A model generated the notes under the pieces. The model saw only the letters and a list, made by a program, of their open reading frames with translations. It was not told the origin of the DNA and ran no database searches. The translations under genes were made by a program, and so were the position numbers. A DNA stretch of 50,310 bases from Butyrivibrio sp. GTDB lineage: Bacteria; Bacillota; Clostridia; Lachnospirales; Lachnospiraceae. Location of the stretch: the NCBI RefSeq assembly GCF_017433805.1, contig NZ_JAFRGN010000006.1, forward strand, positions 1 through 50,310, in the 5' to 3' direction. Positions 16,437 to 25,259 of the stretch are shown piece by piece; position 1 is the stretch's first letter, and every line of letters starts with the position of its first letter.

Positions 16437-17819
16437 ATGTCATATCATCAGAATGTTAAAAAATTTGAGAAGATAAACCAGAAGATGAACAAGGGAAAAG
16501 AGGCTGCGGATAAGACTCAGGACAAGAATAAGAAATCTAAATTTACAGATGGGCTTAAGGCAAGTGTAAAGGCAAAAGCAGATGTTGAGATGAATGAGAA
16601 GTCTGTAGGTAAAAGTAAGACAAACACTAAGGTCAAGACTGCTCCAAAGGGCAAAAATGCAGATAATAAGACTCTTGCCAAAAAGAGCCGCTGTCCATAT
16701 TTCAAGAAGTGCGGCGCTTGTCAGATGATCGATACTCCATATGACAAGCAGCTCAGACAGAAGCACGCTCATGTAGCGGAGCTCCTTGAGCCATACACAA
16801 GAGTTGCAGCTTTTGTTGGAATGGAAGAGCCGGAGCACTACAGATGCAAGGTTCACGCTGTATTTACCCATGATAAAAAGGGCAATCCATTATCTGGAAT
16901 ATATAGAGAAGGAACACATGACGTTGTGCCTATCGACAGCTGTCTTTTGGAGGATCAGAAGGCTGATGCTATCATCGGTACAATCCGTGGAATGCTCAAA
17001 TCCTTTAAGATCAAGACTTATGATGAGGACAACGGCTACGGACTTCTTCGCCATGTACTCATCAGAATTGGCAAGAATACAGGCGAGATAATGGTAGTAC
17101 TGGTTACAGTATCACCTATTTTCCCATCCAAGAATAATTTTGTTAAGGCACTCCTTAAAGAGCATCCGGAAATAACAACAATTGTTCTTAATGTAAATGA
17201 CAAGCAGACCAGCATGATTCTTGGAGATAAAGAAAAGGCCATGTATGGCCCTGGATTTATCTATGATATCTGCTGTGGCATGAAGTTCAAGATCAGTCCT
17301 AAGTCCTTCTATCAGGTTAATCCGATTCAGCAGGAAGTTCTCTACAATACTGCGATTGAGATGGCTGACCTCAAGGGGGATGAAGTTGCTCTTGACTGCT
17401 ATAGTGGTGTAGGAACCATCGGAATCATCGCAAGCCCTCATGTTAAAGAGGTTATTTCTGTAGAGCTTAATTCTGACGCAGTCAAGGATGCCAAGCTTAA
17501 TGCCAAGATAAATGATGTGGATAATATCACATTCTACGAGAATGATGCTACAAGATTTATGCAGCAGATGGCTGATTCAGGGGATAAGGTTGATCTGGTA
17601 TTCATGGATCCACCACGTGCAGGCTCAACACCAGAGTTTATCGAGTCTATGATCAATCTGGCACCACAGAAGGTTGTCTACATCTCATGTAGCCCGGATT
17701 CATTGGCTAGAGACCTTGAACTTATCACAAAGGGAGGCTACAAGGTTAAAAAAGCTGTGCCAGTAGACATGTTCCCGTTTACTAGATCGATAGAAACCTG
17801 TGTGTTACTGACAAAATAA
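16437..17819 (+). CDS. rlmD: 23S rRNA (uracil-5)-methyltransferase, RlmD/RlmCD (TrmA) family
   Basis: A 460-residue SAM-dependent RNA methyltransferase. Residues 1 to about 85 are a Lys/Asn/Ala-rich extension with no TRAM-like pattern, probably disordered and RNA-binding. The catalytic unit follows: iron-sulfur cysteines C86, C92 and C95 (CPYFKKCGACQ), the SAM-binding DCYSGVGTIG, FMDPPRAGS and the nucleophile C418 in VYISCSPDSLARDL. It would methylate C5 of a 23S rRNA uridine; which position cannot be told from sequence. GAGAGG precedes the ATG. The basic N-terminal extension in place of the more usual TRAM domain is the unusual element. Confidence 0.9.
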   Translation: MSYHQNVKKFEKINQKMNKGKEAADKTQDKNKKSKFTDGLKASVKAKADVEMNEKSVGKSKTNTKVKTAPKGKNADNKTLAKKSRCPYFKKCGACQMIDTPYDKQLRQKHAHVAELLEPYTRVAAFVGMEEPEHYRCKVHAVFTHDKKGNPLSGIYREGTHDVVPIDSCLLEDQKADAIIGTIRGMLKSFKIKTYDEDNGYGLLRHVLIRIGKNTGEIMVVLVTVSPIFPSKNNFVKALLKEHPEITTIVLNVNDKQTSMILGDKEKAMYGPGFIYDICCGMKFKISPKSFYQVNPIQQEVLYNTAIEMADLKGDEVALDCYSGVGTIGIIASPHVKEVISVELNSDAVKDAKLNAKINDVDNITFYENDATRFMQQMADSGDKVDLVFMDPPRAGSTPEFIESMINLAPQKVVYISCSPDSLARDLELITKGGYKVKKAVPVDMFPFTRSIETCVLLTK

Positions 17820-17882
17820 TGCGTTACAGGTTGAGAATGCTGTGATATTCTTAAATAAAAAACAAATTAGGGGAATAAATGT

Positions 17883-18455
17883 ATGAAAAAGAGTAGTTTT
17901 GGGACGAGACAAATTGTAATTACAGCAGTGCTGCTTGCTATATGCATAGTCAGTCAGTACTTTAAGAATCTGAGCGTGTTTATAACCGGGCCTATCATAA
18001 ATGCCTGTCTGATCATAGCTGTTTTATCATCAGGGCTTGTAAGCGGCCTTATTTTGGCAATTATAACACCTGTTACGTCATATATCATTGCTGCATCACC
18101 AGTTATGATGGCAGTGCCTTGGTTGGTTCCATTTATTATGACTGGAAATGCTGTCCTTGTACTTGCAACTAACCATTTCCTTAGAAAAGACCTTCAGTAT
18201 GGAAAAGGGCTTAGAGACATAAAGAGTTACGTAAAGGCTGTTATTTGTTCAGGACTTAAGGCATTCTTTATGTGGATTACTATTTCAATGTGGCTCCTTC
18301 CTGCATATATATCTGAAGAGAGCCCACTTTTCAATAAGCTTCCTGTATTTAAGACAATGTTCTCAGCAACACAGTTTATTACAGCCTGCATTGGCTTTGT
18401 ATATGCTTTTATTATCTGGGCTGCTCTTAGCAGATTCCTTAGAAAAGGCGAGTAA
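17883..18455 (+). CDS. Probable ECF transporter S component
   Basis: A 190-residue hydrophobic protein with about six transmembrane segments and a small basic N-terminus (MKKSSFGTRQIVITAVLLA), resembling the substrate-binding S subunits of energy-coupling factor vitamin transporters. No EcfA or EcfT genes lie here, so it would use a shared ECF module encoded elsewhere. The upstream spacer of 63 bp is too short for a known vitamin riboswitch, so the substrate cannot be inferred. AGGGG precedes the ATG. Confidence 0.65.
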   Translation: MKKSSFGTRQIVITAVLLAICIVSQYFKNLSVFITGPIINACLIIAVLSSGLVSGLILAIITPVTSYIIAASPVMMAVPWLVPFIMTGNAVLVLATNHFLRKDLQYGKGLRDIKSYVKAVICSGLKAFFMWITISMWLLPAYISEESPLFNKLPVFKTMFSATQFITACIGFVYAFIIWAALSRFLRKGE

Positions 18456-18530
18456 TCGTAACAGATGTTTTTTTCAATTTTAGCAAGAATTTTTACATGA
18501 TTTTAGGTTTTTCTAAAAGCCTGTTCCATA

Positions 18531-18560
18531 TAGAATAATCCAAAAGGGAGGATTATTCTA
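18531..18560 (+). promoter_or_regulatory. 11-bp perfect inverted repeat over the ribosome-binding site of the GltD-like gene
   Basis: TAGAATAATCC at 18531-18541 and GGATTATTCTA at 18550-18560 are exact complements separated by 8 bp. The Shine-Dalgarno AGGGAGG lies in the loop and 3' arm, and the last base is the A of the ATG. The left arm also contains a TAGAAT that could serve as a -10 box. It could therefore act as a DNA operator or, if transcribed whole, as a hairpin sequestering the ribosome-binding site. Confidence 0.75.
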
Positions 18561-19747
18561 TGTCTGTACATGTTATTGATGAAGCAAATCGTTGTTTGCA
18601 GTGCCCTAATCCCAGATGCAGGGAGAATGGGTGTCCGATTCACACTAATATTCCTGAGATGATCAGACTTTTTAAAGAGAATAAGATGATGGAAGCGGCG
18701 GAGATGTTGTTTGAGAACAATCCGCTTTCCATGGTCTGCTCTCTTGTCTGCAATCATGAGAATCAGTGCGAGGGGAACTGTGTTCGCGGGATAAAAGGGG
18801 ACCCCGTCCATATTTCTTCCATAGAAAACTACATATCAGATTCCTGTTTTGAGAGACTTGAGCTTAAAAAAGCTCCTTCAAACGGAATGAAAGCAGCTGT
18901 AATCGGTGCAGGACCTGCAGGAATAACAATTGCTATTATTCTTGCTCTCAAGGGATATTCCATTACAGTATTTGAAACTCACGACAAAATCGGTGGAATC
19001 CTTAGGTACGGAATACCTGAGTTCAGGCTTCCTAAGTCCATTCTGGACAGATACTATGTCAAGATGAGAGAGCTGGGTATCAAATTCAGACCTAATTTCT
19101 CTATTGGAGGATCAACTGGTATTCAGGATCTTTTAAATGATGGCTACAAGAGCGTTTTCATTGGAACTGGCGCATGGAGACCGCGTAAGCTTGGAATTCC
19201 AGGAGAAACCTTTGGAAATGTCTTTTACGCTATTAACTATCTCAACAATCCTGATGTCTACGAGCTTGGCGATAAGGTGGCTATCATTGGCGCTGGAAAT
19301 GCTGCAATGGATGTTGCCAGAACTGCCATCAGACACGGCTCAAGAGATGTCACAGTTTATGTAAGGGGCGATGAGGTTTCTGCGTCCAAGACAGAGTTCG
19401 AATATGCCAAGGTTGACGGTGTCAAATTTGAATACAATATGTCTATTGTGAGAATAGAAGATGATGGCCCTGTGTTTAAGGATGGAGATGGCGAGAAGCT
19501 CATACCTGCTGATAGCATTCTCATTGCAATCTCTCAGGTTCCTCAGGACAGGATTATCAGTAAGGAAAAAGACCTTAAGCTTAACGAGAAGGGTAATCTT
19601 GCCACCAATGAATTGGGCGAAACTACCATTCCGGGAGTATTTGCGTCAGGCGATGTTGTTACAGGTGCCAAGACTGTAGTTGCAGCTGTAGCAGTTTCTA
19701 AGCAAATTGCTGAAGATATGCACAACTTTATGCAGACAAATAGGTGA
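18560..19747 (+). CDS. GltD-like NAD(P)/FAD-dependent oxidoreductase (glutamate-synthase small-subunit family)
   Basis: A 395-residue flavoprotein. The N-terminal domain has cysteines for iron-sulfur clusters (C12, C15, C20 and C25, then VCSLVCNHENQCEGNC), followed by an FAD-binding GAGPAGITIA motif, an NAD(P)-binding IIGAGNAAMDVART motif and the final FAD-contact GVFASGDVVTGAKTVV. This architecture occurs in the glutamate synthase small subunit, dihydropyrimidine dehydrogenase PreT and NfnB-type proteins. No large glutamate synthase subunit or partner flavoprotein is adjacent, so it is either a stand-alone reductase or works with a distant partner. The length is shorter than typical GltD (about 460-490). 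Expression may be controlled through the inverted repeat over its start. Confidence 0.85.
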   Translation: MSVHVIDEANRCLQCPNPRCRENGCPIHTNIPEMIRLFKENKMMEAAEMLFENNPLSMVCSLVCNHENQCEGNCVRGIKGDPVHISSIENYISDSCFERLELKKAPSNGMKAAVIGAGPAGITIAIILALKGYSITVFETHDKIGGILRYGIPEFRLPKSILDRYYVKMRELGIKFRPNFSIGGSTGIQDLLNDGYKSVFIGTGAWRPRKLGIPGETFGNVFYAINYLNNPDVYELGDKVAIIGAGNAAMDVARTAIRHGSRDVTVYVRGDEVSASKTEFEYAKVDGVKFEYNMSIVRIEDDGPVFKDGDGEKLIPADSILIAISQVPQDRIISKEKDLKLNEKGNLATNELGETTIPGVFASGDVVTGAKTVVAAVAVSKQIAEDMHNFMQTNR

Positions 19748-19756
19748 TTATTAAGG

Positions 19757-19762
19757 TATAAT
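19757..19762 (+). promoter_or_regulatory. Possible -10 element for truA
   Basis: A consensus TATAAT lies 41 bp upstream of the truA start. No good -35 box is seen at 16-18 bp, so this is tentative. Confidence 0.4.
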
Positions 19763-19802
19763 AGATTCTGCGAAAAATTACTTGGAATTGTATAGGGTAG
19801 AG

Positions 19803-20549
19803 ATGCAGAATTATAAGTTCATTATCAGCTATGATGGGACAAGATATCATGGCTGGGAGAAAAAGCCGGGCATTGACACTATTCAGGGTAAGGTAGAAGG
19901 TGTTCTTAATAGGATGGTTGGTGCTGATGGGGCTAATGAAGTGAATCTAATAGGCGCAGGCAGGACTGATGCTGGTGTACACGCCAGAGCAATGACTGCC
20001 AGCGCCCTTCTTGAGACGAAATTATCTGAAGCGCAGATACAGGAGTATATGAATACTTATCTGCCGGAGGATATTAGTATCAATGAGGTCAAGGTCTGTT
20101 CTGACAGATTCCACGCCAGATATAATGCAATAGGTAAGACATACAGATATACATGCTGGTATGGGGCCAGCAAGCCTGTTTTTGACAGGAAGTATGTGAC
20201 TATTCTTGATGCGGAGCCTGATGTTGACAAGATGAAAGAGGCGGCGGGCTTCTTAGTTGGCGAGCACGATTTCAAGAGCTTTTGTGGCAATCCCAAGATG
20301 AAGAAATCAACGGTTAGAAACGTTGATGCCATCAACATAGAGAAGAGTGGCAATTACATTCGTTTTTATTTCCATGGCAATGGATTTTTACAGAATATGG
20401 TGAGAATTCTCACTGGAACGCTTTTGGAAGTTGGCTATGGCAATATTCCTCCACAGCGTGTTAAGGACATTCTGAGTGCATGTGACAGGAAACAGGCAGG
20501 ACCAACTGCCAGACCAGAAGGCTTATGCATGATGAAGGTGGACTACTAA
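19803..20549 (+). CDS. truA: tRNA pseudouridine(38-40) synthase TruA
   Basis: A 248-residue pseudouridine synthase acting on the anticodon arm of many tRNAs. The catalytic aspartate is D56 in GAGRTDAGVHA. Other family features are the N-terminal ISYDGTRYHGW, KTYRYTCW and NGFLQNMVRILTGTL. I place the start at the ATG at 19803, preceded by AGGG; an in-frame TTG at 19782 would add seven residues that other TruA proteins lack. Length is normal. Confidence 0.94.
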   Translation: MQNYKFIISYDGTRYHGWEKKPGIDTIQGKVEGVLNRMVGADGANEVNLIGAGRTDAGVHARAMTASALLETKLSEAQIQEYMNTYLPEDISINEVKVCSDRFHARYNAIGKTYRYTCWYGASKPVFDRKYVTILDAEPDVDKMKEAAGFLVGEHDFKSFCGNPKMKKSTVRNVDAINIEKSGNYIRFYFHGNGFLQNMVRILTGTLLEVGYGNIPPQRVKDILSACDRKQAGPTARPEGLCMMKVDY

Positions 20550-20612
20550 TGTATCTACGAGTGGCCAAGGCTGTGAGTAGTAGATATATAAAATTATGAT
20601 ACGGGGTGTTAT

Positions 20613-22232
20613 ATGAATCACAAGTTAAGCAAAAAACTATTTATGACAGTAGCCGGAATGTTTATGATAGCATTTGTTCTTTTGACAAATCCTATCACAG
20701 CCAAGGCTGCTGGTACTGGTGCAGTTGCAATCAATTCCGTAACCATCGGTGGCAGCAATGTTAATATTGTTGCTTCTGCATCGGACCTTCCAGACAGTGA
20801 TGATGGGGTATATTATCTCTACGCTGAGAAGGTATATCAGAATGGCCCTTCAGGCAATGCAATAGCATCTGCTCCTGTAGGCACTGCGGTTAATTTTTCA
20901 GTACCACTTGGTATGAATACAGCAGATTGCCGACTTTATGACAAGTTCCAGATCTGCGTGCTTCAGGGCGGCGCAATGGTACCTGTAACTAATCCAAGAT
21001 ATATCACTAATCCTGAGGTTCTGGGCACAGCTGTTCCAGCCAAGAACAACGGTAAAAAGGGTATTATCCTTGACGGCGCCAAGATAGGCAATGGCAATAC
21101 AGAGGTTGTTGACCTTGGAGTTCAGCAGGCTGCTTATAATATCAACATTACTGATATTGTTGGCGGTAACGGAGCTGTTAAATATGAGTATAATGGCAAG
21201 GTTTATGGCTTTGACTCTACATATCTCAGCCAGTATGACCACTGCGTTAAGACTACTTCCAGCCAGGGAATCGGACTTACAATGGTACTTCTGAACCCTT
21301 ATTCAAGAGGCGAGGAGTTCATGATCTCTCCATCTTCAAGAGGTGGAATCGGCAGAAGCAGCTACTATATGATGAATACTTCTGAGCAGAAGGGCCTTGA
21401 GCATCTTGAGGCAGTTATTTCCTTCCTTGCTAACAGATATAACGGACGTAATGGCTTTGGACAGATTGACAACTGGGTAGTTGCCAACGAAGTAAATGCC
21501 AAGAATGTATGGAACTACTCATCAGTTTCTGATGAGCTTACATATGCGCAGTTGTATGTTGATTCTCTCAGAGTGTGCTATAACGCCATCAAGAGTAAGA
21601 ATGCCAATGCAACAGTCTGCATCAGCCTTGATCAGAACTGGACACATGTACATAATCCAGCTTCTTACTACTCTGCAAGAAGTATGATCGAAGCTATCAA
21701 CGCTGTGGCTTGTGCACAGGGTAACTTTGACTGGGCTGTAGCTGAGCATCCATACAACTATCCTATGACATGGACTCCTTTCTGGACTCCTAAGAGCGAG
21801 ACTGCTGCAGCTATGATCCAGCACAACATCAATACACCATATCTTTCTATGGAGAATATTGAGCAGCTTACAGATTATCTTAGCCTTCCTGAAATGCGCA
21901 ATACCAAGGGCAATGTGAGACCAGTTCTTTTAACAGAGATAGGTTATACCTCAACTCAGAGCGAAGAGGCTCAGGCTTATGCCATGGTTTATGCGTATCA
22001 GAGGGTTATGACTAACAGATATATCAGAATGATCATATTCAACAGACAGACTGATTTCCCTCTTGAGGTAAGACAAGGACTTTCTGTAGGTCTGACAGAC
22101 CAGAAAGGTAGAAGGAAACTGGCTTACGAGGTATTCAAACAGATGAGTGGCCCTAACGCCGGAACCTATTCAGCACAGGCTGCTGCGTATATGGGAATAG
22201 CCGATTGGAACGCTGCCATGAATGCCCGCTAA
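20613..22232 (+). CDS. Secreted TIM-barrel glycosidase-like protein (DUF5722-like)
   Basis: A 539-residue protein with an N-terminal signal peptide (positively charged start, hydrophobic core, cleavage near TAKAAGT). Residues about 30-130 look like a beta-sandwich. From about 140 the sequence resembles DUF5722-type barrel proteins of Lachnospiraceae. Two glutamates sit in the context expected of clan GH-A catalysis: VANEVN (N292-E293, acid/base type) and LLTEIGYTS (E442, nucleophile type). It is therefore probably a secreted or surface glycoside hydrolase of unknown specificity. The family name is from memory of its pattern, and the catalytic proposal is inference. A smaller secreted protein gene follows. 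Confidence 0.75.
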   Translation: MNHKLSKKLFMTVAGMFMIAFVLLTNPITAKAAGTGAVAINSVTIGGSNVNIVASASDLPDSDDGVYYLYAEKVYQNGPSGNAIASAPVGTAVNFSVPLGMNTADCRLYDKFQICVLQGGAMVPVTNPRYITNPEVLGTAVPAKNNGKKGIILDGAKIGNGNTEVVDLGVQQAAYNINITDIVGGNGAVKYEYNGKVYGFDSTYLSQYDHCVKTTSSQGIGLTMVLLNPYSRGEEFMISPSSRGGIGRSSYYMMNTSEQKGLEHLEAVISFLANRYNGRNGFGQIDNWVVANEVNAKNVWNYSSVSDELTYAQLYVDSLRVCYNAIKSKNANATVCISLDQNWTHVHNPASYYSARSMIEAINAVACAQGNFDWAVAEHPYNYPMTWTPFWTPKSETAAAMIQHNINTPYLSMENIEQLTDYLSLPEMRNTKGNVRPVLLTEIGYTSTQSEEAQAYAMVYAYQRVMTNRYIRMIIFNRQTDFPLEVRQGLSVGLTDQKGRRKLAYEVFKQMSGPNAGTYSAQAAAYMGIADWNAAMNAR

Positions 22233-22368
22233 CCCAGTACTGGTGCGGGGTTCATACATTTTTTATAAAGTTAAAAAAAGGATTAAGTAACCGCTGATAC
22301 CGTCGATTAATTAACCCGAAACTAGGATAATAAATTTATCAGATAATTCTAGTTGGAGGGTGCCGGTC

Positions 22369-23049
22369 ATGAGGAAAAAAATCGCTTCTATCGCAGTATC
22401 TATGGGAATATCTTTAATCCTCATCTTACTTAATTGCATATTAGAAATTGGTCAGCTGACTGTATATGCGGCGGAACCTTCAGTCCAGAATATCAGCATA
22501 AACAGCGAGTATGTTATTCCTGATGGATATGACTGGTGTACCTATTACGTGGTTGTTGCTACTAACAATACAGGCAAGGATATCACCATAAATGCTGAGT
22601 TTGCAGCACTTGATAAATCAGGCAAGATTCTTGGAAAGTCTCAGGATTATTCAGACGCAGTCAAAAAAGATCAGCAGTTTATACTGTACGGGCAGTTCAA
22701 AAATGCTGATATTGCAGGCGCTAAGGATTTTAAGTATAACTTCAGCATAGCTGAAACTGATAACTGCACATATAACTCAGTAAATATAGATGCTGTTAAC
22801 AACGGTGAATGCCTTCAGGTATCTGCTACCAATTATTCTGAGCATGATATTCAGGGTGTTGGAGTCAGAACAGTATTTCTTAAAAATGGTAAGGCTGTTG
22901 GCTTTGATACGGTAAATATCGCAGATGTAGGCTATACCTTCCACGGTGGCAGTACTAATTCACAGATGGTTGGCCACAACACTGGAAGCTATGATAATTA
23001 CATTCTGACTTATACATCAGCAGGCAATGATGTAATGATGGATTTTTAA
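22369..23049 (+). CDS. Secreted protein with two beta-sandwich (FxLYD-like) repeats
   Basis: A 226-residue exported protein. The signal peptide ends near LTVYAAEP. The mature part seems to hold two related beta-rich domains with Asn/Thr-rich strands (VVVATNNTGKDITINAEFAA, and later LQVSATNYSEHDIQGVGVRT). The 'ATNNTGKDI' and 'ATNYSEHDI' segments align as repeats about 100 residues apart. This resembles FxLYD-type adhesion or stalk domains. GGAGGG precedes the ATG at 22369; a GTG three codons earlier overlaps that site. The gene lies 136 bp after the TIM-barrel gene and ends at a strong terminator. Its function is unknown. Confidence 0.72.
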   Translation: MRKKIASIAVSMGISLILILLNCILEIGQLTVYAAEPSVQNISINSEYVIPDGYDWCTYYVVVATNNTGKDITINAEFAALDKSGKILGKSQDYSDAVKKDQQFILYGQFKNADIAGAKDFKYNFSIAETDNCTYNSVNIDAVNNGECLQVSATNYSEHDIQGVGVRTVFLKNGKAVGFDTVNIADVGYTFHGGSTNSQMVGHNTGSYDNYILTYTSAGNDVMMDF

Positions 23050-23070
23050 TTTAATATCATTAGTTTTTTT

Positions 23071-23104
23071 GAGCGCAGGAAATAGACCTGCGCTCTTTTC
23101 TTTT
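23071..23104 (+). terminator. Terminator after the small secreted protein gene
   Basis: GAGCGCAGG at 23071-23079 pairs with CCTGCGCTC at 23087-23095, followed by TTTTCTTTT. Confidence 0.93.
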
Positions 23105-23116
23105 GGGGTTAAACTA

Positions 23117-23125
23117 TGCTATACT
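23117..23125 (+). promoter_or_regulatory. Extended -10 promoter for the deacetylase gene
   Basis: TGCTATACT (extended TG plus TATACT) lies 42 bp upstream of the deacetylase start and just downstream of the preceding terminator. The -35 region is only T-rich. Confidence 0.55.
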
Positions 23126-23166
23126 ATTCACTGGTTACATATTTTGAATGAAAGAGATTTTTAGTA

Positions 23167-24186
23167 ATGACGTCTGACAAGAAGACAATTAAGTCGGGGA
23201 AAGTTTATAGTAAGCGCGTTCAGCATTTACGCAGGCTGATTGTGGCTACAGTAATTGCTTCTTGTCTTATCCCAACATGTATTTGTATTATCCTTGCAAT
23301 TAAATATGACAGACTCAGAGGTAACTTCGAGCAGAGTACTACTGACCTTGCCTGGTACAGAGACCGGTATGGTACAGAGATGGAGATACTTGCAAGGGAA
23401 ACTGAGGAAGCTGCGCAGCCGGCACAGGAGGCTACTACGGAACTTATCAGTGAGATAGAGGCTGCTGAGGCTAGTCAGACAGAGACTTCTACCGATCTTG
23501 TTAACATGGATGTTGACTATGCCAATGTAGAAGTTAGTGGAGCTCAGAATCCTGAGGATATTGAGGGAACACGATATGTTTATCTTACCTTTGATGACGG
23601 ACCAAGCTCTTATACCAATGAGATTTTGGATATTCTGGCAGAGTATGATGTCAAGGCTACATTCTTTGTATGTGGCAAGCCTGATGCAAGATATACAGAC
23701 GTTTACAAGAGAATAGTGGATGAGGGACATACACTTGGTATGCATTCCTACAGCCACAAGTATAATGTAATCTATGAATCAGCGATTTCTTTTAAGGCTG
23801 ATCTGGAGAAATTAAGAGTATTCTTATATGAGACTACAGGAGTCTGGGCCAAGTATTACAGATTTCCTGGTGGCAGCTCCAACAATGTCAGCAAAGTCAG
23901 CATGAAGGAACTTGTTGATTGCCTTAACGATAGCGACATAACATTTTTTGACTGGAATGTTTCTGCAGGCGATGACAGAGCTGGTTCTAACAAGACTACT
24001 ATTTACAACAACATTGTGGAGAATATTCCAAGATTCAAGCATTGCGTAGTCCTGATGCACGACGCAACTGACAAGAAGGCCACAGTAGAGGCCCTTCCTG
24101 AGATAATCGAGGCTATTCAGGCAATGGATGACACAGTGATATATCCGATAACAGACGATACGTTACCGGTTCAACATATCAAATAA
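23167..24186 (+). CDS. Membrane-anchored polysaccharide deacetylase (NodB domain, CE4)
   Basis: A 339-residue type II membrane protein. A basic N-terminus and one transmembrane helix (about residues 21-42) lead to a Glu/Thr-rich linker and an extracytoplasmic NodB domain from about 135. The metal- and substrate-binding motifs are present: TFDDGP (D143, D144), HSYSH (H193, H197), RFPGGSSN and HCVVLMHDA. Such enzymes remove acetyl groups from peptidoglycan, xylan or other surface glycans. The anchor favours a cell-wall substrate. The ribosome-binding site is weak. The bactofilin gene follows after 30 bp, and bactofilins often organise cell-wall enzymes, so a joint envelope role is plausible. 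Confidence 0.9.
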   Translation: MTSDKKTIKSGKVYSKRVQHLRRLIVATVIASCLIPTCICIILAIKYDRLRGNFEQSTTDLAWYRDRYGTEMEILARETEEAAQPAQEATTELISEIEAAEASQTETSTDLVNMDVDYANVEVSGAQNPEDIEGTRYVYLTFDDGPSSYTNEILDILAEYDVKATFFVCGKPDARYTDVYKRIVDEGHTLGMHSYSHKYNVIYESAISFKADLEKLRVFLYETTGVWAKYYRFPGGSSNNVSKVSMKELVDCLNDSDITFFDWNVSAGDDRAGSNKTTIYNNIVENIPRFKHCVVLMHDATDKKATVEALPEIIEAIQAMDDTVIYPITDDTLPVQHIK

Positions 24187-24216
24187 TAAGATTTATAGCG
24201 AATGGAGGATATCAAG

Positions 24217-25239
24217 ATGGGATTTTTTTCTGAGCTGAAGAATGACCTTTCACAGGCTGTTAACACTCTCATGCCTGATGACAAGGCGGACGAGACAGCT
24301 ACTCTTGATAGTGACAAGAATGGGGAAGGTTCTGCTCGCGGGGACAAGTCTAAGGGAGTAGATATTGACAGCATGCTTAACAAGCTGGATGATATCAAGC
24401 TTGACGAGATTGGCGGGGAGAAGTCAGAGACTTTTGAGGCAGAGGAAACCAAGGAACCAGAAGAGGTTGTTGAGGAGACCGTAGAGCCAGAAGAAGCTCC
24501 AAAGAGTGCACTTGACGTAATGGCTGAGCTTAAGCAGAGCGCTGCAGCAGAAGCTGCTGCTGAGATCGAGAAGGAAGAACTTGATCAGCTTGAAGAGAAG
24601 ATTGAGGATCAGACAGAGGCTGAAACTGAGGTGGAGCAGCCACAGTCTGGTTTCGAGGCACTTGGCGCAGCACAGGAGTCAGTTTCAGGGGATATGTACA
24701 TTGCAGAAGAGCCTGCAACTGTAGATAATAATTCAAATGATGGGGGATATGATACTATGGATTTCGAACAGCAGACACCAACAGAAGAAACAGCTAGCAT
24801 AACAGAAGGAATGGTCATCACTGGTGACCTTCAGACAACAGGTTCACTTGATCTTATTGGTAAGGTAACAGGTAATATCAAGTGCCTTGGCAAGCTCAAT
24901 GTTACAGGAGAGATCGCAGGTGATTCAGATGCTGCTGAGATTTATGCTGAGTCAGCAAGAATTACTGGTGAAGTTAGAAGTAAGGGAAGCGTCAAGGTTG
25001 GACAGAGCACAGTTATCGTTGGTAACATCTTTGGTTCAAGCGCAGTTATCGCTGGTGCTGTTAAGGGTGACATCGATGTTCACGGTCCAGTAGTACTTGA
25101 TACAACAGCAATCGTTATGGGTAACATCAAGTCTCAGTCTGTACAGATCAACAATGGTGCAGTTATCGAAGGTATGTGCTCACAGGCATATGCAGATGTT
25201 AATCCATCAGAGTTCTTTGAAACACTTAAAAACAGATAA
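24217..25239 (+). CDS. Bactofilin (polymer-forming cytoskeletal protein) with long acidic N-terminus
   Basis: A 340-residue protein. Residues 1 to about 190 are Glu/Asp/Ala-rich and probably disordered, with an amphipathic start (MGFFSELKNDLSQAVNTL) that could contact the membrane. Residues about 195-325 form the bactofilin right-handed beta-helix with repeated short turns (GDLQTTGSLDLIGKVTGNIK, then IVGNIFGSSAVIAGAVKGDI). Bactofilins polymerise without nucleotide and scaffold envelope processes. Typical members are 120-200 residues, so the acidic extension is unusual. ATG 24217 is chosen over ATG 24202 because GGAGG lies between them, eight bases before 24217. It sits between the deacetylase and pyrH. 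Confidence 0.88.
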   Translation: MGFFSELKNDLSQAVNTLMPDDKADETATLDSDKNGEGSARGDKSKGVDIDSMLNKLDDIKLDEIGGEKSETFEAEETKEPEEVVEETVEPEEAPKSALDVMAELKQSAAAEAAAEIEKEELDQLEEKIEDQTEAETEVEQPQSGFEALGAAQESVSGDMYIAEEPATVDNNSNDGGYDTMDFEQQTPTEETASITEGMVITGDLQTTGSLDLIGKVTGNIKCLGKLNVTGEIAGDSDAAEIYAESARITGEVRSKGSVKVGQSTVIVGNIFGSSAVIAGAVKGDIDVHGPVVLDTTAIVMGNIKSQSVQINNGAVIEGMCSQAYADVNPSEFFETLKNR

Positions 25240-25259
25240 TAGAATAGTCGGAGATAGTT

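Noticed and set aside
17820-17882. Vitamin riboswitch before the ECF S component
   Set aside because: The 63-bp spacer is too short and shows only a small GAAT/ATTC stem, with no known riboswitch core.
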